A stretch of 64,000 nt of DNA from Acetobacter aceti NBRC 14818 (GTDB lineage Bacteria > Pseudomonadota > Alphaproteobacteria > Acetobacterales > Acetobacteraceae), in the NCBI RefSeq assembly GCF_000193495.2, contig NZ_AP023410.1, forward strand, positions 2,437,501 through 2,501,500. Reading direction: 5' to 3'. Positions 20,197-28,332 of this stretch are shown piece by piece. Positions within the stretch are counted from its first letter, which is position 1; every line of letters starts with the position of its first letter. The position numbers and the translations under genes were made by a program. A model generated the notes under the pieces. It was not told the DNA's origin. It saw only the letters and a program-made list of their open reading frames with translations, and searched no databases.

Positions 20197-20751
20197 ATGA
20201 GAGAACCCGTTCCTATCCACCGGATCGTTGTCGAAGCCCGCGAACTGTTTCGCGAGTATGGCTACGAAGGGGCGTCCATGCGCGATCTGGCCGATCGCGT
20301 GGGCCTGCGTCCGCAAAGTCTCTACACGCGCTTTCCGTCAAAGGAATCGCTGGTGCGCGAGGTGCTGGCCATGACACTCGACGACACGCTGGCCGGTCTT
20401 CCGGATCCTGCGACGGACTGGCGTGCGGCTTGGCGGACGCTGATCAAACGGATCGCCGGGACATTCGAGGCGAGGGGGCGCTGCGTGGGATTGCATCTCG
20501 CGTATGGCGTGACGGCGCAGACACCGGACGCTCGGGACGCGGTGCGGGCGTTTTTCGCACGATTGCGCGATGCGATGGCCGGGATTCTGGAAGCTGGGAA
20601 GATTTCCGAACCGGTATCCGTCGCAACGGATACCCTCGCGCAACTCGAAGGGGCAACGCTCTGGATCACGACCGAAGGCGATATGGAACCTCTCCGGCAT
20701 GCTGTAGAGCGTGCCTTGCGTATTGGTGACCAGGAAGGGAGGGCCGTGTGA
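20197..20751 (+). CDS. TetR-family repressor
   Basis: 184 residues. The N-terminal HTH is clear: ARELFREYGYEGASMRDLAD, then VGLRPQSLYTRFPSKESLV. The C-terminal helices would bind an unknown ligand. It sits divergent to a GST gene, with a palindrome between them, so it probably senses a compound handled by GST. Confidence 0.9.
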   Translation: MREPVPIHRIVVEARELFREYGYEGASMRDLADRVGLRPQSLYTRFPSKESLVREVLAMTLDDTLAGLPDPATDWRAAWRTLIKRIAGTFEARGRCVGLHLAYGVTAQTPDARDAVRAFFARLRDAMAGILEAGKISEPVSVATDTLAQLEGATLWITTEGDMEPLRHAVERALRIGDQEGRAV

Positions 20752-20951
20752 TCGAAGCCGGAAGATTGCGTCTCTCGCCCCATCAGATGACGGATTGAAG
20801 CCGTAATGCCGGCGTGCCCGGTCACTCAGTGACGCGCGCGAGCTGAGTGTCCAAACTGTGTGAAGACTGACTTCAGACTGTCATCGATTCCGACGCGTAG
20901 ACTGATGACAGGAGTGCGGGGCGGAGAACATCCGGTTTCGATGAATAACCG

Positions 20952-21557
20952 TTACAAAGTCGCCGTTAAATGACGCTTCACTTCAATTGCAACGGCTTCG
21001 GAATGCGTTTGAGCGAGATCATGATCTGCACCGGGAAAAATGTCGAGGCGAGCATTGGGAAGAAGCGACAGCAGTCGTTCTCCGACTGCTAAGGGACTAA
21101 TAGGGTCTGCGTCCCCCCAGAGCAGCAATGTTGGCATATCAATGCTTGGTAACTGACTCGATAGATCAACTACGGGATCTGCAATCCATTTTGCTGCCTG
21201 CGGGAAGGTGGAAAAATAATCGGACTGCCATTCCGATCCACCTAAGTCCGCGACTGGCACTCCACCCGATGTTGCGGCGAGCACGAGAGATCTGACCATG
21301 CCCGGAAATTTCAGTGCCAGTTTCATCGCTATAAAACCGCCCATTGACTGGGCAACGATGCTTACTGGTTCGGTTATTTCATTAGCCACCAAAGTGGTCA
21401 AATCATTGATGCTGTTTATGCTAGGGAGAGGTGGCTCAGTGCCCAATCCCGGCCAAGCAAAAAAGATACCGTCAAGCTGGGCATGGGCTGCGACAGGTTT
21501 CCAAAAGGAAGCACTGCCACCTGCACCGGGAAGAAACAGCGTCTTAAACATAGCCAA
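20952..21557 (-). CDS. Alpha/beta hydrolase
   Basis: 201 residues (199 from the second Met). The nucleophile elbow is AQSMGG, the acid is in LLWGDADPIS and the His in GADHDLAQTH, so the catalytic triad is complete. LPGAGGSASFW near the start forms the oxyanion region. Substrate unknown. It is a single gene within the cargo region and has somewhat lower GC than its neighbours. Confidence 0.85.
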   Translation of the reverse strand: MAMFKTLFLPGAGGSASFWKPVAAHAQLDGIFFAWPGLGTEPPLPSINSINDLTTLVANEITEPVSIVAQSMGGFIAMKLALKFPGMVRSLVLAATSGGVPVADLGGSEWQSDYFSTFPQAAKWIADPVVDLSSQLPSIDMPTLLLWGDADPISPLAVGERLLSLLPNARLDIFPGADHDLAQTHSEAVAIEVKRHLTATL

Positions 21558-21621
21558 TTCTATCGTAGCTTTCGGCGATATGGAAGATAGCGCTGAATAA
21601 TCGACTTGAGGTAACTTCTGC

Positions 21622-21661
21622 CTGCCTACCCCGCTCTTACTAAGCAGATAGGCAGTCTTTT
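21622..21661 (+). terminator. Weak candidate intrinsic terminator
   Basis: CTGCCTA (21622-21628) and TAGGCAG (21649-21655) flank a 20-base loop, followed by TCTTTT. The long loop makes it weak, and no plus-strand gene ends nearby. Confidence 0.3.
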
Positions 21662-22004
21662 GGGGGATTCCCGCCAGTTCGCTGTCGGAAAGCGCGATCA
21701 GAGACAGGCCATTAATTGATTGCCGTTCATGATGGACGTGCCATTTGGTGATGAAGAGCTAGCCCTTCCAGAAAAGTCCGGGTCTCTGGGCTCAGCACGA
21801 CATGATGTGCCTGTTGTCTTACCATCAACCCGTTTCTCCGTCGTTGTGACTAGGGCCTTATATGGTGAGCAGCCCCCACTGGGTGGACCATCGAGTATGA
21901 TGGGAATCACCAGGAAACGGGGCAGTTCACACACGGGTGGAGCGGAAGGCTGCTCTTGCCAAAAGAAAGGTGGTTAGCTATATAGTTAGACAAAGAGATG
22001 CCCC
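21662..22004. other. Intergenic region without a supported gene
   Basis: Overlapping open frames of about 80 codons exist on both strands (for instance 21698-21934 minus), but I recognise no family and see no clear start signal. The final part should hold the promoter of the Phd/PIN gene pair. Confidence 0.45.
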
Positions 22005-22238
22005 ATGGCTCAGTTCTCGGTTCACGATGCCAAGACCAACCTGTCCCGTCTGATCGCCGACGCACTTGCGGGCGGTGAGGTGGTGATCGCGCGTGGTTCC
22101 GTACCAGTGGTGCGTCTTGTGCCGGTGGAACCGCAAGGTCGTCGCGTGTTTGGGGCGCTCAAAGGCAAGATCACCTTGGATAAGACCTTTAATGAAGTGC
22201 TGCCCGAGGATGAACTGGACGGGTGGAATCTCGTTTGA
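22005..22238 (+). CDS. Phd/YefM-family antitoxin
   Basis: 77 residues. The N-terminus FSVHDAKTNLSRLIADAL and VVIARGSVPVVRLVPV is the Phd fold; the C-terminal tail (LPEDELDGW) would wrap the toxin. Its stop overlaps the TTG start of the toxin. Antitoxin and autorepressor of the pair. Confidence 0.88.
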   Translation: MAQFSVHDAKTNLSRLIADALAGGEVVIARGSVPVVRLVPVEPQGRRVFGALKGKITLDKTFNEVLPEDELDGWNLV

Positions 22239-22621
22239 GGCTACTGCTTGATAGGCACGCGCTGATCTGGTGGCTGGCGGGCGATGAGCACCTGAGTCAC
22301 CGCGCCCAGGAGGCCATAGCGGATGAAGCCAATGTCATTGCCGTGAGCGCGGCTTCGGCCATGGAGGTCGCAACCAAGTTCCGCATCGGTAAACTGCCGG
22401 GGGCGGCGCTGCTGGCGCAGGACTTTGAAGCTATTGTTGCCGGGCAGGGGTTCGTGGAACTGCCAATCAGCGTGACTCACGCGCGCGTCGCAGGCGAGAT
22501 GAACATTGCTCATAAAGACCCGTTTGATCGTTTCCTGATTGCCCAAGCGCAGGCCGAGGGTATGACGTTGATCTCCAACGAGGCCTTGTTTGACAACTTC
22601 GCCGTCAATCGTCTTTGGTGA
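22235..22621 (+). CDS. PIN-domain toxin (VapC-like)
   Basis: 128 residues if started at TTG 22235 (RLLLDRHALIWWL), the normal beginning for this subfamily and coupled to the antitoxin by TTGA; a GTG at 22223 is the alternative. PIN acidic residues are in LLLDRHALIWW (Asp), ASAMEVATK (Glu), and HKDPFDRFLIAQA (Asp residues). It is a ribonuclease toxin acting on RNA. It stabilises the cargo region next to the second recombinase. Confidence 0.88.
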   Translation: MRLLLDRHALIWWLAGDEHLSHRAQEAIADEANVIAVSAASAMEVATKFRIGKLPGAALLAQDFEAIVAGQGFVELPISVTHARVAGEMNIAHKDPFDRFLIAQAQAEGMTLISNEALFDNFAVNRLW

Positions 22622-22647
22622 TCGAAGTTACTATGGTTATGAAAAGA

Positions 22648-24396
22648 TCAAGCGAGAGCAGAAAAAATCTTTTCAAAACAATTATCTAAACCCGCTTTAT
22701 TCTCACCTTGCGATTGTCGCAAATTGAGAACCAATCCTGCCCCCGCAATACCCGATACCGACACTCCCGAAGCCCTGGCTCCGGGAGTGTTCGTGTTTTT
22801 GGCTCCCTGACCGTGCGAGGCGGCGAAATCCAATAGCGTGCCCAGTTCGCCATGCAGCGTGGCGTGTATCTCGCCCCGAACCTTGCCGGGTGTGACGACG
22901 ATTTTCTCGATCAGTGCCCGGATGGCCTCTGAGGCTTCCTGCCGCTCCTCGGGATGGTTCAGGGTTTCCGCCAGCCGCTCGACCTTGTGTTTGAAGATTC
23001 CGGCAACGTTGGGATGGATATCCGGCACGTCCTGGGGCTGGGCAGCGAGCAGGGCGACCAGTTCATCCTCTCGGGTCTCCATCTCGCGCATGCGCTCGAC
23101 CATGCCGCGTGTATAGCCGCCATCCTCGATCACCTGGAGCATCTGTTTCAGCCCCTTGCGCAGTTTCGTCAGTTCCGTCTGCCAGCCCGCCGTACTGGCG
23201 CGACGCTCATGGTTGGCGCGATTGGTTTCCTCGACATAGGCGCGCATCGCCTCCGCCGCCGCTTCGGGCGTCATCAGTCGGTCCTTGAGACCCGACAGCA
23301 TGCGGTCTTCCAGTTCCGGACGGCGGATGGTGGTTTTGTTGGTGCAGGAGCGGTTGTCCATATGGGTGGAGCAGGCGAAGCGGTCGCCGCCCCGGATCGA
23401 GCAGGGACCGCCGCACACGCCACAGAACACCAGACCGGAGAGCAGGGATTTCGGGCGGCGCTGGCCATTGAGGCGATTGTTGGAGGCGCGGATACCGGCG
23501 CTGATGTTCACGCTCTTTTCCGCGATCAGTGCCTGCTGGGCACGGACGGCTTGCCAGAGATCATCGTCCATGATCCGTAGATCCGGAACCTCGGTGACGA
23601 TCCACTCTGATTGCGGGTTCAGTCGCGAGACGCGCTTGCCCGTCTGCGGGTCTTTCAGATAGCGCAGGCGGTTCCAGACCAGCCGACCGATATAAAGCTC
23701 GTTGTTGAGGATGCCGGTGCCGCGCAGGGCGTTGCCCCGTAGGGTGGTGTTGTTCCACTTACCGCCCGTGGGGCTGGGGATGCCTTCGTCGTTCAGGCGT
23801 CCGGCGATGGAAAGCGCACTGCGTCCGGACGCAAACTCACGAAAGATGCGGCGGACGATTTCCGCCTGCGCGTCGTCGATCTCGCGTTCGCCCCGGATCA
23901 GTTCGCCCCGTGCGTCCATCTGATGCACGACACGATAACCGTAGCAGATCCCGCCGCCGGATTTGCCAGCCTCGACGCGCCCGCGCAGCCCGCGATGGGT
24001 CTTCATGGCCAGATCCTTGAGGAACAGGGCGTTCATCGTTCCTTTCAGGCCGACGTGAAGCTCGCTGATCTCGCCTTCCGCCACGGTGACGATCTGCACT
24101 CCCGCGAATTGCAGGCGCTTGAACAGGGTGGCGACGTCGGCCTGATCGCGGGAAACGCGATCGAGCGCCTCAGCCAGCACAATATCGAATTGTCCGGCCT
24201 GGGCGTCGCGCAGCAGGGTCTGGATGCCGGGGCGCAGGATCATGCTGGCCCCGGAGATCGCCGCGTCGCGGTAGGTATCCACCACCCGCCAGCCCTCGCG
24301 CGTGGCGCGCTCTTCACAGAGCCGGAACTGGTCCTCGATCGAAGCCGCCCGCTGGTTGTCCGAGGAATAGCGGGCATAGAGCGCGACACGGGTCAT
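22648..24396 (-). CDS. Large serine recombinase, intact
   Basis: 582 residues. A catalytic resolvase domain (MTRVALYARYSSDNQ, probable nucleophile Ser11) is followed by the recombinase domain (GILNNELYIGRLVWNRLRY), a zinc ribbon (CGVCGGPC...CSTH...SCTN) and a coiled coil near 430-480. It integrates or excises DNA between short att sites. The last 40 residues differ from the relative at 3300-4978 and begin across the att-like core, so this tail is encoded by the DNA next to the integration point. Upstream on the same strand lie a Phd/PemK-like pair and a small helical gene. Confidence 0.93.
   Translation of the reverse strand: MTRVALYARYSSDNQRAASIEDQFRLCEERATREGWRVVDTYRDAAISGASMILRPGIQTLLRDAQAGQFDIVLAEALDRVSRDQADVATLFKRLQFAGVQIVTVAEGEISELHVGLKGTMNALFLKDLAMKTHRGLRGRVEAGKSGGGICYGYRVVHQMDARGELIRGEREIDDAQAEIVRRIFREFASGRSALSIAGRLNDEGIPSPTGGKWNNTTLRGNALRGTGILNNELYIGRLVWNRLRYLKDPQTGKRVSRLNPQSEWIVTEVPDLRIMDDDLWQAVRAQQALIAEKSVNISAGIRASNNRLNGQRRPKSLLSGLVFCGVCGGPCSIRGGDRFACSTHMDNRSCTNKTTIRRPELEDRMLSGLKDRLMTPEAAAEAMRAYVEETNRANHERRASTAGWQTELTKLRKGLKQMLQVIEDGGYTRGMVERMREMETREDELVALLAAQPQDVPDIHPNVAGIFKHKVERLAETLNHPEERQEASEAIRALIEKIVVTPGKVRGEIHATLHGELGTLLDFAASHGQGAKNTNTPGARASGVSVSGIAGAGLVLNLRQSQGENKAGLDNCFEKIFSALA
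22733..22748 (+). other. att-like core inside the second recombinase gene
   Basis: AATCCTGCCCCCGCAA differs by one base from the tRNA-fMet copy at 3325-3340. On the minus strand it encodes the IAGAGL stretch near the recombinase C-terminus. Confidence 0.6.
22761..22800 (+). terminator. Strong intrinsic terminator next to the second att-like core
   Basis: ACACTCCCG (22761-22769) pairs with CGGGAGTGT (22782-22790), followed by TCGTGTTTTT. Same placement relative to the core as the terminator at 3374-3401. Confidence 0.7.
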
Positions 24397-24432
24397 GACT
24401 TTACTTCCTTTATCCTTATAGGTTCTCCATGC

Positions 24433-24858
24433 TCAGCGACGCACGACGGCGCTTTTCTTCTGTCGGGCGAGGGCCACGAACTCCGCCTTGATCCGGGTGA
24501 ACAGGCCCGGAGGAATGAAGCCGTAAGCGAAAACACCCGCTTTGCCGGGGACCGGCGACACGCCGCTGCTCGGCCATTCATCGACGTTGTGCTCCGAGAC
24601 GATGACCCAGCTTGGGACATCATCCAGTCCGATCGCCGCCTTGACCTTCGCCGGTATCTCGATCCCGACCGTATCGCCGGAAGGCGGCGTATGCGTGATT
24701 GGCAGAAGCACGACGTAGCGGGGCCGCAGCACGCTGTCGCTGGCCGCAACGAGGCAGGCGGGACGATCCTTGCCCTGATCCTGTCCTCGCGCGGTCTCAT
24801 GCGTCCACAGATAATCGTAACGGATCACGAGGCCCGGCTTCGGTTCGGGAAACGACAC
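24433..24858 (-). CDS. PemK/MazF-like toxin candidate
   Basis: 141 residues. The core DRPACLVAASDSVLRPRYVV and LLPITHTPPSGDTVGIEIP resembles the PemK/MazF beta-barrel endoribonuclease family. It follows a Phd-type antitoxin gene by nine bases, which supports a toxin role. Divergent from the classical members, so less certain than the PIN toxins here. Confidence 0.65.
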   Translation of the reverse strand: MSFPEPKPGLVIRYDYLWTHETARGQDQGKDRPACLVAASDSVLRPRYVVLLPITHTPPSGDTVGIEIPAKVKAAIGLDDVPSWVIVSEHNVDEWPSSGVSPVPGKAGVFAYGFIPPGLFTRIKAEFVALARQKKSAVVRR

Positions 24859-24867
24859 CGACGGCCC

Positions 24868-25122
24868 TTATTTCAGCAACTCGTCGAGATGCGCATGTTC
24901 GGGGTCCATCTCGGCGCGCTCCACAGCAGCCAGCACCACGTCGGACACATCCTCCATCCGGTGGCTTCGCTGGGCCGCCGCGCGGAGCCAGTCATAATGA
25001 TCGGCGGACATCAGCACATATTCACGGCGGCCGTGCCGGGTGATCTCAACCGGCTCACGCTGGGCCTGATGCTGGAATTCGCCGAATTTGCGCTGGAATT
25101 CGAGGGCGCCGACGGTGGGCAT
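24868..25122 (-). CDS. Phd/YefM-like antitoxin
   Basis: 84 residues. ALEFQRKFGEFQHQAQREPVEITRHGRREYVLMSADHYDWL is the Phd N-terminal domain pattern. It precedes the PemK-like gene; both lie between the second recombinase and its small upstream gene. It probably neutralises the toxin and represses the operon. Confidence 0.8.
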   Translation of the reverse strand: MPTVGALEFQRKFGEFQHQAQREPVEITRHGRREYVLMSADHYDWLRAAAQRSHRMEDVSDVVLAAVERAEMDPEHAHLDELLK

Positions 25123-25194
25123 GAGCGGGGCATCCTGCTGATGGAGTGGTGATGCCCAAATTATACGTATAATACCTCTTTCTCAAGGATAATC

Positions 25195-25440
25195 TCATTC
25201 CTCCTGTTCCGGCCTGGCCCTGCTGGCGGGATCGTTGTCGTTGGCGATCTGGCCCAGCCGCCGCTCGAATTCCTCGCGGGCGATCTGCCGTCCCAGCAGG
25301 CGCGCCAGGACGAGGATCAGTGCGTCCGTTCGCGCCTTCATGGCCGGATTGGGAAGAGCGGACTGGATATTGTCCGTGGGTTCGTTATCGTTGGCCGGAG
25401 AATTCGGTCCGGCGTTCGATATGCGGTTTTCGTCCGTCAT
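25195..25440 (-). CDS. Small helical protein upstream of the second recombinase module
   Basis: 81 residues from ATG 25440 (MTDENRI). An Asn/Pro-rich head is followed by the helix ALILVLARLLGRQIAREEFE and an acidic tail. It corresponds in place and helix pattern to the 62-residue gene at 4992-5180. Here a toxin-antitoxin pair separates it from the recombinase. Function unknown. Confidence 0.65.
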   Translation of the reverse strand: MTDENRISNAGPNSPANDNEPTDNIQSALPNPAMKARTDALILVLARLLGRQIAREEFERRLGQIANDNDPASRARPEQEE

Positions 25441-25758
25441 CGTCCTGCCCTTTCCGTCTGGAGAGGGCAGCAGGATCACGCGCTGAAAATTGCCGCGCAA
25501 CCGAAAAAATATAGCCATTCCAATGGATTGTCGGCGTGTATCTGCTGCTGCGTACTGGGGCGTAGTCAGGCGTACATTTGGCGGTGTTTTGTACATAAAA
25601 CGGGAAATCACAAGTTGGTGAATGGTTGGTTTGAGGTTACGACTCGCTGATTGGGTGACTGCGGCTTCTGCCATTCATCAAACCGTCAAGCCCTCCCGCT
25701 AATGGACCATGTCCCGGTTTTTCTTGACGTAAAGCGCCTGAGCGGCCAGCGGAGGGGC
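25441..25758. other. Intergenic region with the promoters of the recombinase module and the antiporter
   Basis: Divergent arrangement, no supported gene. A ribosome-binding site GGAGGGG ends the region before the antiporter start. Confidence 0.45.
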
Positions 25759-27021
25759 ATGGATACGATCAGCCTCCTTGCCCTGCTGCTGAGCCTCTCG
25801 GCAGGCTTCAGCATTCTTAATCACCATACGTTCCGCGTTCCGGTCACGATTGGTGTGCTTGTCTTCTCGTTGCTGACATCGCTTCTGGTGATGGTCCTGA
25901 ATCCGCTGATTCCGGCCTATGATCTTCAGGCCCTTCCGCGATCTGTACTCGGCGCCATCAATCTGCCTGCGGCACTTCTGAATGGCGCGCTGTCGCTGCT
26001 GCTTTTTGCCGGCGCCATGCAGGTCAATGTCGGGCATCTGCGCGCAAAGCTTGCCTCCGTCACCGCCCTCTCTGTCCTGGGGACCGTGCTGGCCGTCGCC
26101 TTTCTGGCGATCGCGGCATGGTCTGTCTTCCCGCTGCTAGGCCATACCGTTCCCTTCGCATGGTGCATCGTGCTGGGTGCCATCCTCGCGCCCACCGACC
26201 CGGTTTCGGTCGTGGGAATGCTGAAACGTCTGGGACTACCGGGACCGCTTCAGGCTGTTTTTGCGGGAGAAAGCCTGTTCAATGATGGCGTGGGCGTTGT
26301 CATTTTCGGTGTAACGATCGGATTGGCGACCGGAGACAGTCAGGGAGTGGCCGCGTCCGGAATTGCCCTGAGCTTCTGCCGCGAGGCGCTCGGTGGCGGT
26401 TTTCTCGGAGCGCTCACGGGATGGATCGCGCTCCGTGTGCTCAAGGCGCAGCGGGATCCGCATATCGACCTGCTGACGTCGCTGGCTCTTGCGACCGGAA
26501 CTTTCAGCATCGCCAACCAGCTTGGCATGTCAGGCGCGATCGCGGTCGTTGTCGCCGGTCTTTGTTTCGGAACACGTTACAGCCATTCCATTTTTGATGA
26601 AGCGTCGCGCAAGGAACTCGACGTCGCATGGTCACTCATTGACGAGGTCCTGAACGTCCTGCTGTTCATGCTGATCGGCTTTGAAATCCTTGAGATCACG
26701 CCGCATCTGTTTACGGTTCTGGCGACACTTGCCGTAATCCCCCTGTCCATTGCCGTGCGGGCTTTGAGCGTGCTGTTCTCGACCCTTCCGGTCCATCTTC
26801 GTCAATGGGAACGGGGCCGCGTTCTCGGCGTCCTGACCTGGGGCGGGCTGCGAGGTGGTATTTCGGTCTCACTGGCGCTTGGTCTACCGCCCGGAGAACT
26901 GCGTGATCTGTTGCTGCCCGTCTGTTACGGTGTGGTGGTGTTCACCATCATCGTGCAGGGATTGACCATGGAACGGGTCGCCCGCCGGCTTTATCCGGCA
27001 TCTCCATCTCAACCTCAATAA
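25759..27021 (+). CDS. CPA1-family Na+/H+ antiporter
   Basis: 420 residues from ATG 25759, with GGAGGGG directly ahead. About 11-12 hydrophobic segments; the conserved GAILAPTDPVSV (ion-binding Asp region) and ESLFNDGVGVVIF motifs define the family, and VLTWGGLRGGISVSLAL is the later conserved helix. It exchanges cytoplasmic Na+ (or K+) for protons, which would help in an acid-producing host. It lies as cargo between the second recombinase module and the second DUF2840 gene. Confidence 0.92.
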   Translation: MDTISLLALLLSLSAGFSILNHHTFRVPVTIGVLVFSLLTSLLVMVLNPLIPAYDLQALPRSVLGAINLPAALLNGALSLLLFAGAMQVNVGHLRAKLASVTALSVLGTVLAVAFLAIAAWSVFPLLGHTVPFAWCIVLGAILAPTDPVSVVGMLKRLGLPGPLQAVFAGESLFNDGVGVVIFGVTIGLATGDSQGVAASGIALSFCREALGGGFLGALTGWIALRVLKAQRDPHIDLLTSLALATGTFSIANQLGMSGAIAVVVAGLCFGTRYSHSIFDEASRKELDVAWSLIDEVLNVLLFMLIGFEILEITPHLFTVLATLAVIPLSIAVRALSVLFSTLPVHLRQWERGRVLGVLTWGGLRGGISVSLALGLPPGELRDLLLPVCYGVVVFTIIVQGLTMERVARRLYPASPSQPQ

Positions 27022-27091
27022 CGGGTTCCTCCATTCTTCCATCGGCATTCGTGTCGTCTGATGAGCCGACCGTGAAGAGGAAACAGACGTG

Positions 27092-27568
27092 ATGCCCGAC
27101 GATCCGTCCGTCCTGATCACGACGGTTGAACTGACGTGGATCGAGAAGCAGGTGGAACGCTGGCTGCGCTTCGGGCGGCCGGTCGCGGACACGATCCTCG
27201 ACCGTCAGCGGCGCATGCTAAGCTTCGCGCCCGGCAGTGTGTTCGCCTTCGTCCGCTGGGCCGCCAACGAGTATGGCACGGTTGAATCGCACATCGACAT
27301 CGTGCGCACGGTCGGCTCCGGCGAAGACTACCAGACTGTCCCATGCGTGCGGCCGGGCGGCGAGGTGTTGCTGCACCAGACTTCATGGCCGCGCGTCCAG
27401 CGTGTACTGGGAGCGATCGACGCGATCGAGGCGCTGGACATCGACCCGACAGAGGTCAGTCCCGATTACTGGCGTCACCTGCACCATCGGCTGGAGGCAC
27501 GGCAGCAGCCCGATCCCTATACCAAAGCACGGCATCGGGCATGGCTGCGTCGTCGCGCGTTGCATTGA
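27092..27568 (+). CDS. DUF2840 protein, second copy
   Basis: 158 residues from ATG 27092 (GTG 27089 also possible), with GAAGAGGAA ahead. It parallels the copy at 17750-18238 (TTVELTWIEKQVERWLRFGRP, FAFVRWAANEYGTV). Unlike copy 1 it is not followed by traF; the relaxase gene starts about 760 bases further on. This duplicate suggests that pieces of two related elements are joined here. Confidence 0.87.
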   Translation: MPDDPSVLITTVELTWIEKQVERWLRFGRPVADTILDRQRRMLSFAPGSVFAFVRWAANEYGTVESHIDIVRTVGSGEDYQTVPCVRPGGEVLLHQTSWPRVQRVLGAIDAIEALDIDPTEVSPDYWRHLHHRLEARQQPDPYTKARHRAWLRRRALH

Positions 27569-28332
27569 GTGTGCTTCCCGCGTCTAGCTTACCGACGTTT
27601 GCCCGTGCCTTTCCCTTCTCTTTCCGGTCAGCTTTTCCATCCTCCTGTCGCGTTCGTTTTGTGCCGGGACAACGCGGCGCTTCGCGCCGCGAGCGGAAGG
27701 CGTCGGCTGTGCCGCCGCGTCTATTTCGGGTCGCCTTTGGCGCTCCTTCGAACACCCATTCGACGAACGATCCGACGTTCAGTGACACGCGTTTTCCCGC
27801 ATCCGGAACACCATACGCAGGGGGTGGATGGCCCGTCTGGATGCACAACGAGCGCAGGTTGACCGATTGGTCATCGTCACCGTGAGCGTCATCACTTTGA
27901 CAGTTCCCGATGATGTTCGGATGTCGCTTCCGATCACGTCCGACGCATGATTTTGACGTGTGTTCGGCACGTCATAAGATGCACCGAAGATAGGTCGCGG
28001 CAGCGTTTCGTCGTCCAGTTCGCGTGGTGGCGCGAGGCGCTTCGTGGCAGGTTTTGCCAGTCATTCCGGTCAGGTTGGCAAGGGGGCATCAGATTCGGAA
28101 AAGCCGAATTCAGAGGCCGGAAAGAAGAAAAAACGTGAGGGCAAGATTAAAGGAACCGGCACTCCAGCCGGTCCTGACCTGTGGTTTTCTCTGTCTGCAC
28201 ATGGGGTTAGAGAAAGTTTGTGTGGCACTCTGGATTTTGCTCTCCTGAGCCGTCATTTTTCAGGAGTGATGGTTTCCCGCCGTTTCTGACGGCACTGTCC
28301 CTGGAAAAACCCGGTTTTGGCGAGGTCCGGCC
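27569..28332. other. 764-bp region upstream of the relaxase, possible oriT
   Basis: No gene supported; an 81-codon frame at 28044-28289 rich in Lys has no recognised family. It contains hairpin repeat copy 2 (27664-27702) and the inverted repeat AGGAACCGGC/GCCGGTCCT at 28151-28175. Origins of transfer usually lie just upstream of the relaxase gene, so this is the natural place to look for one. Confidence 0.45.
27664..27702 (+). repeat. Hairpin repeat element, copy 2
   Basis: GGGACAAC, stem GCGGCGC (27674-27680) / GCGCCGC (27684-27690) with a TTC loop, then GAGCGGA and AGGCG. Partner of 13408-13448. Confidence 0.6.

Noticed and set aside
21698-21977. Overlapping ORFs on both strands before the Phd/PIN pair
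   Set aside because: No recognisable family, no start signal, and the two strands contradict each other.
28044-28289. 81-codon Lys-rich ORF upstream of the relaxase
   Set aside because: No family or start signal; the region is more likely a non-coding transfer origin.
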